A stretch of DNA of 64,000 nucleotides from Heterodera schachtii (taxonomy: Eukaryota; Nematoda; Chromadorea; Rhabditida; Heteroderidae): the NCBI GenBank assembly GCA_023374025.1, contig SIJG01000006.1, positions 945,814-1,009,813 on the forward strand, in the 5' to 3' direction. The translations under genes were made by a program, and so were the position numbers. Positions 10,593 through 22,700 of this stretch are shown piece after piece; within the stretch, counting starts at the first letter, position 1; every line of letters begins with the position of its first letter. The notes beneath the pieces were generated by a model. That model searched no databases and was not told the DNA's origin. It was given only the letters and a program-made list of their open reading frames with translations.

Positions 10593-12781
10593 AATAGTAA
10601 GTACCACACTGATCAGCCGAGATAGTGCTGATCACTCGACTGATCAGAGGTTGTGGGAAACAATGCATTTTTGTGATCAGAGACAGAAATTCGGTGAGGG
10701 AATTGCTGGACAAATTGTAACGTGGGTGAAGGAATGAATGAGAATTGGTTGGCTTTGTTGTTTTGTTGTTCCCCCTTTCTCCTCCTTTCCCCCCGCGGCG
10801 TTTTTGCGCTGTCCGTCCGTCCGGATTTTCCCCTCTTTTGCGGCTCATAAACAATGCTCAATGGTCCGGATCACGGCGTTTCCCTCATCCATCGCTTTTT
10901 TTTTTGCTAATTGCGGATACAGCGGGGAAAAGGGCACTTAAAAATGAAAAATTGGCGCAGAAAGTTTCATTGGAATTTGTGTTTTTATCTCCAGTGCTGT
11001 GGAGGGTGACGAATGTTTGTTCGTTCATGAAACAATAATTAGGGGATTAAATTGCTAATTGAGAGGATGGGGGGAAGCCCAATTTGATCAAAGAATCAAA
11101 GAAGAAACGAGGAGGTGAGGAAGCTAATTATGATAAATGTATGGAGGGATATGGAAGCTAATTGAGCTAAATTGGATGATAAGGAGAAAAGGGATGAGTC
11201 CAAAGTGCATATCGCTGCGGCTTAATCCGAAAATTAAGCCGGAAAAAATCGAAAAAGTTGAAAATTGATTTTCCATTAATGCTGCTTTCCCATTTCACAT
11301 ATAAAACACGAATGGACAACAAACCCTTCATTCCTCACTTTTCCAAGTTGCATTTCCCGTGTGGGTGGGGGAGAGGGAGGGCTTCACAGATTCACAGAGA
11401 GAGAAAGTCCCGTTTTCCCCCGGGGCATCCCTAGAGAATTGGTGGCGGATGATCGGTTGAATTGGACTGATCACCGGCGGAGATAAACAAAGGGAGAAGA
11501 AGCAGAAGGAGGAGCGTAACAAGAACACAAAAGCAGTCGGGAATCATCTTGTAATTCGAAAATTCAAAAGGTGAAGACGGCATATGTAAGCCAAGGGCGC
11601 GGCAGCCGACCGACGGATTGGGGGGAATTGGACGGACGAATGAATGGACGAGTGGACATTGGACTTTGGCGAAATTCGCGACCATTACCCATTTTTGAAT
11701 TCCCATTTTAACCCGGGGGGAAGGGGGGGGGAGGAGGGAATGTTGACACTGTTTGGAACAACTCAATTGGGCAAGACTCAACTGCTGGTGAGGGGTGAGT
11801 GAGTTGTGCTTGGTGCCTTGGAATTGAACCGCGGGACGCCGGACGGCGGTAGATGGGAGTGAATGAATCGCTCTCCGAAAATGGAATGAATGGGTCGTCC
11901 GTTCCGATGCGTCCTTGGCCTGGCCCTTAAATAGCCCGCAATCCCCCTTCGGAGTGATTTTTCGACGAAATCATTAATTGAAATGATTTGGAATTTTGCT
12001 GGCACAACTTTTGCCCCTTTTGGGTGCATCCGTCAAATGAAATGGCGCAAAGAATGTTCTAAGTTGGTTAATGCACAGCAGATTTTATCAGCCCCATTTG
12101 CGCTCCGTTGGTATATTGTTGATGTGCAAAAGAGTGAAAGTGTTTGAATTCGAATTGAATTATTTCAAATCGCCCGGGGGGGGGGAGGCAAAAGGCCAAA
12201 GATCGAACGCCAATTTTCGAAATAATCAGCACTTCCCATCGGCGGAACTTTTCCTTCCTCAAAAAAGGACTGTCCATTTTTAACTTTTTCGTCCGCCGTT
12301 CTCCTCACAAAGTGTCAGCTCAGCCCAACACACACCCAATCAGCAGCCAAAACGAATGTCCTTCATCATTTTTCACGCGTTGTAAATTTAATTTGGGCGC
12401 TGTAAAAAAAGGGAACTTTGTGACAACAATTCAACAATGCCAACGGATCAAACACCGAAATGCCAATAAAATCAAACAACGAATGGCCAACAAAATCAAA
12501 CTACGAAATGCCAAGGAACCAAACAATGAATGGCCAACAATAAAAATAAATCAACAACGAACTCTAAGGGAAAGGTCGCCTTGTTCTAAAAGGATAAAGT
12601 GGATTATCCTGCCTCTCCCCACTTCCTTTTTTGGTACGGATTCTCGACTGATTTGATTTGCGTCTCGCGCAATTGGCCCATTCCTTCGAATTATCGGGTT
12701 CAAATTCTCGGACTCAGAATTTTGATATTTTAAAAAAGATTCAAATAAGGCCATAAATACTTCTATTAGTTGGTAATTTGG

Positions 12782-15700
12782 TCAAAAATTGCCATAATTG
12801 GCCATTTCTGTCGCGGTTCGTCCGCCGGTGGCGAATTTTTGCCGCAAATTCTGATTGCCATAAGCGATGTGTTGGTTGAAGGTGCCAACACTGAAATACA
12901 TTCAGCATAATTAATCATAAATATTTTTGTACCCGTAAGTGCCGGAGGCAACGAAATTGTGACCGTACCCATTGAGTACGGTAGTGCCGGTGATGGCACA
13001 GTCTGGCGGACGCCAATCGTCGTCGTCGGACTCGCGCCCTAAAATTGCAAAGCTAACGCCAAAATACGGCACGAAAATTGAATTAAATATTTTAAAGGGA
13101 AAAATAAATTAAAATATAAATTTATTAGCCAATTTATTAAGCAAAAAAACACAAAAAGACAAAGCAAAAGTAGGCAAAATGTAAGCAAATCACACAAATT
13201 TTGACATGAAAAATGTTTTAAAGCAAAATAAAAATGAAAGAAGAAAAGGGAACAAAAGTACAGTAAGTGGCCATACAGTAAGTGTTGCTAGTAAATTTAC
13301 AATAAACAAAATGCGTCATTTATCTAATTAAAAATGGCCCAAAATATTTGCTGACACAGCCTGAAAAACTGGGGAACAAAAGCCTTTTTTTCATATGCAA
13401 TTGATATGAAAATTTCCTTTCAGCTTAATAATTATAGCCAATTAATTTTAATTGCACCAAATTTTTGAATTTATGAATGGCAAAGTGCCAAATTGTCACC
13501 CACCACAAGCGGTGTAAGTGAAGTTGACGGGGTGCGACTGTTTGGGGCCACAGATTACGGTAACAGAAACGAGTGCACTTCGGTTCAGCTGATGGTAGGT
13601 GGGCACAGTACACACAATGTGACACTGTAGAGAAAGAGGGAATGACAACTGAGTTTTGTCATAAAAAATGCAAAAATAAAAAAGCATTAATATTTGCATT
13701 TCAGAATGGCACATTTTTTTGCGTGCCAATGACACTTTTCCAAAAAATGGCGCACTTTGGAGAAATTAAGCACAAAATTGTATAAATTGTATTTAAACGG
13801 ATGAAATGCCTGATGCACAAGTCGTTGGTCGAGCTTTGCTTCCGCACTCCATCCCAGCAATCCGTCTGAAAAGCATTAATTAAATGCCTAATTAGCTAAT
13901 TAACGTAATTTTGCCGTTAATTTATTTTCCCCCTATAATTATTCATTGAAAAATTGTTCACATAAATTGGAAATTGTGCAAAATTTAGACATCACAATAA
14001 AACCCGCCGCGCACCGTTGTTGTACTCGCGAAAGAGCACCCGCAAATTTTTGGGGTTGAAATTTCGGCCAATGATAAATAATTGTTGGCCTCCGCTGGAC
14101 GAAGCCTCGAGCAGCGACATTTTCAGCACGTCGGGACAGCCGAGCTGTTGCACTGCAAATGTGGGGACCAAAAGAATATAAAATGCCAATTTATTGCAAA
14201 AATTTAAAAAATTAAAAATCGGAAATTTTTGTATTTTTTAGGTGGCCTGAACACCACTCACTTTAAATTCTCTAATCGACTTTCATAAAAACCAAAAAAT
14301 CCGCTCAATTTCCCCCGACTCTCTTCGGATTTGCCAATTCCATTCCAAATTTCACTCCAATTAAATGGCAAAAATAAATAAATAAATTTGTTGGCATTCC
14401 CCCCCCCCCCCCCCCTCCGACCGCATCGGATGGCTTCCGTTTGCGTCCGCAGCACTCGCCCCTCCGGCAGTTGCGCCTGTGCCACAATGTGCACGTCGTT
14501 TTGGCACCGTCGTTGCTCCGTCCGCTTTTGCTGCTCCTCCCCCGTGGGCATTGTTTCTTCGTCGCCGCCTCCTTTCGCTTTTTCTTCGTTCGTCGTCCGT
14601 CCTTTTGTGCGCCGTCTGTGCCGACCGTATGTGGCGGTCGTCGCGTTTCTCGAGCAGTTCGGCACCGAATTTGAATTGGCGCTACCTTTGCTCTTGCTGC
14701 TGCTGTTGTTTTTGCTGTTGGCTGCTGCTCCGTAGGCGCATATTTTCATAATGCCCACACAGTCCAATCTGACAAATGAGTGGGGCACTTCTAGATTTTC
14801 CATTTGTTTTTTGGATCGAGAAAAGACATCTCGCCAAAGTGATGCTCGAAATGAATATTCGAGACTCTCGAGCATCAATTACAAATTAGTCCATTCCACG
14901 GCCCATTTCCACCGGTTGTTATGCCCATTACTCATGCGATTACAAAATCGGAAGATTCCTTTTTTTTAATTTCAATTATACCTTTCAAAATAATAAGAAA
15001 CTTGGCGATTCATTGGCCGTTTGGAAAAACAACCGGGGGAATATTATTATGGTTTTTGCTGTTTCACTTACACAACGACCATTCCGTTCTCAGGCCTTAG
15101 CATGACTTCCTGCAAAATCAAAAATTCATTTTGGCATTTTCCCTTTTTTCCTCTCTCTCCCACCAATCGTTCTGTGCCGTGCTCAGTGACCACGCGACGG
15201 CACGGAGTTGTCCAAAAAAAGATTTAATTTGTGCATTTTAATTTGGAAAATTTTATTTGTTCAGTTACCGTGGCGGACTTGCCCGACACGGGCACCAATC
15301 TGTACAGATTGTGCTCCACAAAAGTGTTTCCGTCCGTCCGTTGGGCGGCAAAAAGTTCGACGCGAGTGGGCCGAAAATGGCCCAACAGCTGAAAAAGGCA
15401 GGGGAAAAGCATTTGCAGATAAAAAACAACAACGAGACGAAATCCAATCATGGCGGAGTTTTGAAAGTCGGGACTTCCCGACAATTCCCTGAACGCCGAA
15501 GAAGCCTGTCAGAGCAATTAAAAAACGAAAAGCTATGATTGATAAGACCAAAAAAGGGCGAATGTGACTCGGTAGCTCAATGGTAGAGCTGCTCACGGAT
15601 TGGGCGGATGAGTGGGATCGATTTCCACCCGTGGCCTAACATTTTGCCCATTTCTTATTTAAATTGCTATCAAAAAAATATGCCATATGTGTGACCGATA

Positions 15701-16892
15701 TAACCCGGTAAAAAACGAAGCGTAAAATCGAGAAAAATGTTTTTCCAAAAATTTTCCACAAGACCCCTCTCGGGACCTGAATGGTGCAAAAGGAAGTCCC
15801 GCTTCGGTCTTTGATCGCGCCGCGACTGCCCTCCGACGCGTACCGCGCACGGTGCTGTTCCTCCGGCTAATAAGCGATGAAAAATGAATTTTAAATTCAA
15901 TTTTCAAATTTTTAAATTTCCATCGCTTTTCCACCCCAATTTCTTTCTCACCTGTCTCAACACCACCAATTGGCATTCGCTCGGCGACTGTTCGCAAATG
16001 TTTCCGCTGTTGTTCATTAACGACATTTGTCGCTGTGTTTGCGGTGCCATCGCTTCGCCGCCCATTTCCATTGCCATTGTTCCAAATGCCATCGGCTGCG
16101 CTTTTCGAATTTGGCGCCGCGTCTCCTTTAGCTGCGGTGCGCCTTGGCATTGTGTGTCCACGAGGCGCCCAATTGGCCCGGGGCGTGCCAATTTCATCGG
16201 AGGCGAAAGCTGCGAGAACTGAGGCTCATGGTGTTGTTCAGTGCATGCAAGGCCATTTGGTGCGATTACTGATCGAACATTGTGGCGATAGTTTGTCATA
16301 TTTAAGTTATTTCCAATTTGATTACAAAAAATAATTATTTTATAATTTTTATACCGTAATCCGCCGCTAAATTTTTGCCAATCATTGACTGCTGCACCGC
16401 CATCGTTTCATAACTGTCATTGGCGGGCGACAGCACAGTCAACTCGTGCTGCTGCTGCTGTTGCTGAGGTTGGTTACGGTAGGAACTACCGTATGAATGG
16501 GAGTCGCGATTTCCGTAATAATCAGCAAATGCTGTGCCATTGTTGTTGTTGTTGTTGCTAGTGTTGTGGCACATCGAATGCATTTCTAGCGTAGGCTGTT
16601 GTGGCGGTGCCCACAAAGTGTCCATCCATCCGGACGCGTACTCATGCTAATTAAATTTTGCTAACACGTATTAATTCTAATGAATAAATTGCCCATAGAA
16701 AAATCGCCCATTAATCTCACAAATATTAATTAATTAGCCTCATTAAATTTGCACCCAAATGGGATTTATTTTTCTTGTTATTACCTGTTGAAAACTATTG
16801 TTATTGTTGTCGTTGTCATTGTTATTGTACGGATTCAGCTTAAATGGGCTGCTGCGGACGCTGCAATTTGTTGACGAGGACGAAGAAGACAT
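12782..16892 (-). CDS. NFAT5/TonEBP-like Rel-homology transcription factor
   Basis: NFAT proteins bind DNA through a Rel-homology region made of an N-terminal recognition domain and a C-terminal IPT domain. Thirteen exons were placed: 16892-16785, 16646-16355, 16268-15952, 15866-15777, 15388-15269, 15211-15164, 15109-15072, 14768-14422, 14152-14015, 13865-13810, 13624-13504, 13038-12933, 12890-12782. They give 629 residues. The N-terminus is Ser/Asn/Gln-rich. The DNA-recognition loop is PEEQHRARYASEGSRG with IKDRSG at about 240-261. Then come a VELFAA strand, TTPCRRV, GTERLEVMLRPENGM and LDCVGIMKI. A basic low-complexity insert (about 350-430) follows. The IPT domain (about 454-560) has CPDVLKMSLLEASSSGGQQL, FIIGRNF, GWSAEAKLDQRLVHQ and HPVNFTYT. 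RARY with KDR resembles NFAT5 rather than the calcineurin-controlled NFATs, and no PxIxIT site was seen. Exon 10 needs a GC donor. The acceptor before exon 6 lacks AG. Confidence 0.9.
15565..15640 (+). pseudogene. tRNA-derived relic
   Basis: The stretch has a good D-arm and A box (GTAGCTCAATGGTAGAGC) and a T-arm-like B box (GTGGGATCGATTTCCAC). The acceptor stem does not pair and the anticodon arm is poor. It is probably a decayed tRNA or the head of a tRNA-derived SINE. It lies in intron 4 of the NFAT-like gene on the opposite strand. Confidence 0.45.
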
Positions 16893-18207
16893 AACATTTA
16901 GGCACTAATTGAACAAATAATTCAAAAAGCAAAAAATAAATAAACAAAATTAATTAATTAATTAAAAATGAAAAACAAAAGAGAGGAAGGGACAGAACAA
17001 AGAAAGGGGATTAGGTAATTAGAAGTAATTAGCAAGCACTAATTAATAAAACGCATTAAAAATAATGAATGACACGGAGCATCATCAAAACGGACGAACG
17101 AATGAAAGGGCGGCGATTGGCGGTGATAAGTGATAAAAGGGGGGGGGGGACAGTGATCGGACGGAGAGTCAAACAAAGTCAATTGGTGGGGGGGGGGGCG
17201 ATCAGTGTTTTTGACAACCCAACCAAATTTAATGATCGATCAGGGGAGGGCGACGAACAAAACAAAAAACAAAACAAAATTGGGGAAAAGAGGACAATTT
17301 AAATTTGAAATTATGTTGATTTTAATTTAATTTTAAATTTAGCACACGCCAAAACCAATTTTAAACAGTGAAAGCATCATTTAAAATATCATTTTTAAAC
17401 ATAAACACAAAATTTATTGGCTTTATTGTCTGTTTTAATGATGGAATTCTTTGACTTTTAAAAATTTGCCAAAAATGGGAAAAGCATTTATTGGTTTTAC
17501 AATTGAAATAAAACCAATTAGCGAAAATTATTAGCCAATTAAAATGAATTTAAAACACATTTTGCTGTGGAATTTATCATCGGGGCCAAATTGCTGATAA
17601 TGAAATGTAAAAAATGAAAAAAAACGGAGAAACCCTTCGGACAAATTGTGGTATCATCCGATGGGACGGCGGGAAGCTATTTTCGAAGCATTTTTTCATC
17701 CTTAGCCAGTTTTTGTACAATTAATTAATTACGAATATTAAATTTGGCATTTTTAAAAGAGCAAAAATAAATAATGTGCAAAATTATTTGTATTGATTCA
17801 TTTATTTCCCGTCAATTTATCACTTTTTGTCAGATAATTTTCGCGTGAATGAATTTGCCATTCGCCGGTCAACCAATAACTGTTCAGCCTTTGCGTAAAT
17901 GAAGGGGAAGAAGTCCTTTTGAACTTCTGAAATGGGCAAATGAGATTCACTTTTACTTTTAATTGGGAAAATTAGAGTAATTAATTAATTTATATGGTAA
18001 AATTATTTGTTTATTTTCGGCACCAGCGATTGTCAATTCGCTTTTGCCTTCCTTTGCCGCTCCCTTTTCTTCGTCACTTTGCGGTGAATGGCATTTTCGT
18101 TCCAAACTGTCAAGCAGTTGGTCAATCTAAAACGAGGGACTTTTTACAATAAGTTTTGCCATCGCTAACGTCGAGTTTTAATTCGCATTGCTGCCAAATT
18201 ATGATTC
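16893..18207. other. intergenic region upstream of the NFAT-like gene
   Basis: AT-rich, with two G runs at about 17140 and 17190 and no supported gene over most of its length. At 18128-18030 on the minus strand there is an exon-like frame (IDQLLDSLERKCHSPQSDEE) after a TTTTAG acceptor. It may be a further 3' exon of the gene at 18208-19164. Confidence 0.4.
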
Positions 18208-19164
18208 TCAAAATGCAATTTCTTCCAAATATTCTCTGCTCTTCTGCTGGTCACTGACCATTTCGACAGCCATTCGATGGCAACTGACCACGTCCAATTT
18301 GCGGTCGAGCTGTGCCCTGTGCTCCGCTAATTTCTGCTGAAATTACCCAAGAACTCAGTTTTTTTTTTAAATTTTCAACTTGTGCCCTGGCAAATGCACA
18401 AAATGAATTTGCAATAGTGCCCTCCTCGTCGCTGATCACTTCTGCCGTTGGCAGCTGATTCGATTGCGGTGGTTCGTCATCTTTGACTTTGATCAGTGGC
18501 GATTGGGGCACCAATTCGCGGCGCGAATTGCAGCTGCTGACCATCGAAGTGACGCCAGAAGCGGACTGAATAAAGAAGCGAGTGTAATTAGTGTACCCCC
18601 CCCCCCCCCCCCCTAATTTTTCACCTCTTCCCCCGCGCCGTTCGCCTCCCCTTTTGTGTTGCGCTTTTTGCTCTCCCTTTTGGACAAAAACAGTGGCGGA
18701 AGTTGCGGCGATGCAAAACTGAACGCACTGCGCCTTCGCAACAGGCGGCCACAGTCGCCGGTGTCGTCGGCACGCGCCGACGGCGACGACAAATGGACCG
18801 GCGAAGTCGCGCAGAGTGGCGGCGAAGTCTTCGGCACAATGAGAGGTAAAAAGGGAGCGGAAGAGGGAGAAATGGCAAGAGGAGGGCACGGCACGCCGGG
18901 CACTGTGAATTTTCAGCGTGATGGGCGACAACACCTGGGTAATTATGTAACGCTAATTGCTCACTCACTCTTCAAACGCAATGAGCCGCCACGGCACTTT
19001 CCGCCAAGGCTTTGTCTCCGCGGCGCCGGCAATTTCAAATGGTCATTTTTATTGTCCTCGGCAGGCGTCACCAACACCAACTGAACACTCCGCCGCCGCC
19101 ATTCCAACTTCTGCGCAATGTTCAGCTTGTCAACATTTCCAATGTCAATTGGATTTAAATGCAT
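18208..19164 (-). CDS. unrecognised protein, Ser/Pro-rich with C-terminal coiled coil
   Basis: This four-exon model keeps phase: 19164-18969, 18902-18625, 18565-18380 and 18336-18208, about 262 residues. It begins MHLNPIDIGNVDKLNIAQK and continues through a basic, Ser/Pro-rich second exon (LSSPSARADDTGDCGRLLRR). The third exon is acidic (PLIKVKDDEPPQSNQLPTAE) and the last is a predicted coiled coil (QKLAEHRAQLDRKLDVV). No known domain was recognised. The second exon contains a C run in its following intron. The last exon could instead splice at GTCAGT or a GC donor to an exon near 18128-18030. The start and exon 2 acceptor are the least certain parts. Function unknown. Confidence 0.4.
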
Positions 19165-19272
19165 TTTTTTAACGGAGAAAATTTGGAGGAGACGAAAAGA
19201 ATTTGTTACAATTTGAAAAGGCAAATTAATGCTTCTTCTCTTGAGATTAGCGACAAAATCCTCGTTTTATTT

Positions 19273-19584
19273 TTAGCCGACTTTTGACAACGCTAAATGC
19301 CTAAGGCGGGTGAAATGGCGGCGTTCGCTATTCCGAGAAGGTGACACAAACAAAACCCAGCAACAGGCGTAAAAAGCACACATAAACTTTATGTGGATTA
19401 AGCCGTTAAGTGCCCCCAAAGTGCCGGGGGGTCGGCAAATAATTCTTCGGCATTTCAGTGGACAGATTGGCCGTCCGTCCTCCGCTTGCGTGCGATTAGC
19501 AAGAGGTAATAACAAACACAGCAGGCAAAAAAAAGAAGCGAAGAATGGACGACGAAAATGCTGCACAAACGGCACTTTTATCAT
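19273..19584 (-). CDS. possible small secreted protein, 103 residues
   Basis: A single open frame starts with ATG and has a hydrophobic N-terminal segment (FFASFFCLLCLLLPLA) after a basic start, as in a signal peptide. A short Cys-containing stretch (PICPLKCRRIICRPPG) and a second hydrophobic patch follow. It lies just downstream of the HD-PTP stop codon and could equally be 3' untranslated or spacer DNA. No family was recognised. Confidence 0.22.
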   Translation of the reverse strand: MIKVPFVQHFRRPFFASFFCLLCLLLPLANRTQAEDGRPICPLKCRRIICRPPGTLGALNGLIHIKFMCAFYACCWVLFVSPSRNSERRHFTRLRHLALSKVG

Positions 19585-19756
19585 ACGAAAAAATGACAGT
19601 GATAAGAGAGAGCATTAATTTGATATTCCAATCTTACGGTAATATACTGTAATAAATTAATTATTGTATCATATTTGTGAAAAAATGGTAAGAATTGCTC
19701 CGGCATGTATGGAAATGGAGCAGTAACAGCAGCATAGCCGGGTGCGTGCGCGGTCG

Positions 19757-22700
19757 TTACCCAAAGCGGAATTCGTTGACCGCGCGTGCCGCTTCGCGCG
19801 CCGCCTCCTCCTGCCGTCGGCGTGCCTCGCGAACCTCCGTCTCGCGTCTGTGCCGCTCCTCCTCCGCGTGCCGCTTGCGCTGCTCCTCGCGCGCAAACTC
19901 CGCGTTGGCCGCCTCAATGTTGACAATGCCCCGCTCCAGCGCAGCCAACAACTTGTGCAGCTGCGTGTAGAAGTCGGCCGCCTGCACGCTCTTCTGCACA
20001 ATGTCCGTGAACACTTGGTAGGCGGTGACCAGCGTCAACGCGTGGAGGGCGCGCCTGGGCAAAAAAAAGAATTGAAAAACGAGGCAAAACTGAACCATAA
20101 ACACTGTCTTGGGCACTCACTATTTGGGTGGGTTTTCTTAAGCATCTCGAGACTCGTATCGAATCTCGGGGTCCAAGCTTCGGTCTCGAGAATTTTCTTT
20201 TCCAAGTAGCGCTATAATGAGAATTGGAGAATCTTTGATCAAAATAGGGGTGTTAGAAATTTGCCATTATTCCCTCAAGATTTCCAAGATCACAGAGCGG
20301 GTCATTTTTGTCCCTCGAATGGCAATTGAAAATGCCATTCCCCGCCGACTCTTTGGCACCGCTTTCCATAGCACCGCGTCCGTACTTTTCATTGGCATCC
20401 AAAATTTGGCGCCGAAAGTCGGCAAAGTCCGCGTTCGCGTCGGTCAGCGCACGAAGGATGTTGTCCTGCGCGCGCAGGTTCTGCTCGATGAGCTCGCGCT
20501 GCGCGTCGTGCTTGTGCATCTCCTGCTCGAAAAGCTTGCGCGGGTCCAACTCGCGCTCCGCCAGCGCCTTCGCCGTGATGTCATCCGCGTCCAGGTCAGC
20601 GCGGAACGTCTCCACCAACTTGCAGCGCTGCTTGCGCATCTCGTCCACCTTGTCGATGATCCGCTTCAGCTGGGCGCCCTCGGGCGAATTGCCTGGACAA
20701 AGCAACAACCAATTAAAATTTAATTGACCAATTAATTAGTGCGGAAATGCCAATGAATTTGCCTGGATTTTGGGCACAGTCTCCGCATATTTGTCGGGTC
20801 AGTTCGGGCAACGGTTGGCTGAGCAGCTTCAAATTCTCCGAGTGCGCGGCAATGGCCCGTTGGAGTTCCGCGTTGTTTTCTCTGCGGGGGGGGGGCAATT
20901 AATTAATTAATGTCAATTAAAATTTTAATTGGATTTCCCCTCCCTCCCTCCCCCTCCGTCGCCGTACATTGCCTTTTTGTGGTGCTCAGTGAGCTCGTCC
21001 AACTTCCGTCCGATGGCCAAATAGCCCTCGTCACGTGTGAAGAATGGATTTGTGACGGCGCGGAGGCGATGCCGCAGGGAAGTCAGCCGAGTGTCCGTCT
21101 GATGGGACGTCGAAGTAATGCCTGGGGGGATTTTTTTGGATTTTCGAAAATTCTAAGGGTTCCGAAATGCTTCCAGCCCCCCCCCAATTTTGTGTATTTA
21201 TAAAATTCTAATTCATTCAAAATGCAGACGTTGGAAATTGTCCAGCAAATCGGGGAATGCGTCCGGCTGAGCGCTGAACGCGGCGCTGGCGGTGAGCAAT
21301 TCGTCGGGGAGGCGAATTTGTTGGTCGACGGGTTGGTCAAGCGCCAATTGGTCCAACTTCAGCGAGAACAAATAGTTCCTGCAAATCACAAACAGTTCTC
21401 GGATGTTTAATTCTGTAGACAATAAATATTTTTTGGGGGTTAGAAAAGAGAGAAACTTTCCCCGTATTTTTCAAATTTTTCAGCGCAGGGAGAAAAAGCA
21501 GAAATTTGCAGTTGTTTTTTTTTTTGCCAAAAATGACAAACTTTTGCTATTTGAGGGTCAAATTTTCAAAAAATTGGTAAAATGGGTATCCGATGGTGTT
21601 TATAGGTTCCGCCGGGAAAATTTTTTGGGATTTGAAAGAAATTTATTAGGGAAATTGAGATCCAAAAAATACACTAATTTTTCTTTAAAACTTTTTATCT
21701 TTATTTTGGGACGGGCAGATGGACGACGAAATTTTGTTTTTTTGTGCAAAGTAATTTTCGTGCTATTTTTTGAAAACTGAATGTTCAATAAATGACAGGC
21801 ACCACTGGAAAAAAAATCGAATATTTGGAAAATTTATTTATTTTTTAGGAATTTCGCAATAATTTTTTGTAATTTGAAGGAACTGACTGTTGTGAGTGTC
21901 GGCGGTTTTGAAAGGTATGGAATTTTCAAATGCCAAAACCAACTTCCCCCCCCCCCCCCAATAAACGCACTCCAATTCCGCGTCGCATTGGCCCACTTTG
22001 GCGAGCAGTTCGCGCTTCAGCCGGTCCTTCTCCTCGCTGTACATGGACACCGTCTTCACCACGTCGGTGGGCAACAGCTCCCGGAACAAATCTTCACCAA
22101 CGATGGACGGGTCGCACGGGTCGAAGCCGAGCGGTTTGACCATCGGCGCGCCGTCCAACTTGGCCAATTCGTCGGGTCCCGGCACCCTCTCGTGGTACAC
22201 AATGTCATTCTCTTTGCGCGCGTTGGCTTCTCTGTGCGAAAAAGGCACAGAAAAATTAGCATTTTTGGATTTTAAAAAACAGTCCAATATTTTTTTATTC
22301 AATTTATTTTTTGTGTCAATTTCGCAGAATTTTTAAAAATTTATTAAAAAATTTCAATTGGATTATTTGGGGGACGGGACAAAATATCGCCGCCGGAATA
22401 TCGCCGAGACAAAATATCGCCGCAGAAATTAAAAAAAAAATTTTTTTTTTAAACCTAGAAATTTTTCATAAAAAAATTCTTAGGAAATTTCTTAGTAAGA
22501 AAATTTCAGGAAAAATTTTTGAAAAAATTTTCAGTGATTTTTTCGAATTTTATGAAAATTGCTGTTTTTTGAGAAAATTTTTCCAAAAAAAAAATTTTTC
22601 AATGATTTTTTTCAAAAAATTCTCTTTTAAAAAATTTCTTAAGATTTTTTTTCTTGAAAAATTTCTAAGTTTGAAAAAAAAAAATTTAATTTCTGCGGCG

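Larger units (their letters stand above)
9090..12781. other. 3.7 kb intergenic region with repeats
   Basis: No gene is supported. It holds an AATT microsatellite (9482-9511), a cluster of TGATCA sites (about 10040-10680) and an inverted-repeat element (10211-10592). A purine-rich segment lies near 11340-11780. The open frames listed by translation are short and have no codon or motif support. Confidence 0.5.

Noticed and set aside
14388..14751. Cys/Leu/Arg-rich plus-strand frames
   Set aside because: They are the antisense of the low-complexity insert in NFAT exon 8.
15565..15640. Functional tRNA gene
   Set aside because: D and T arms are recognisable, but the acceptor stem does not pair and the anticodon arm is poor.
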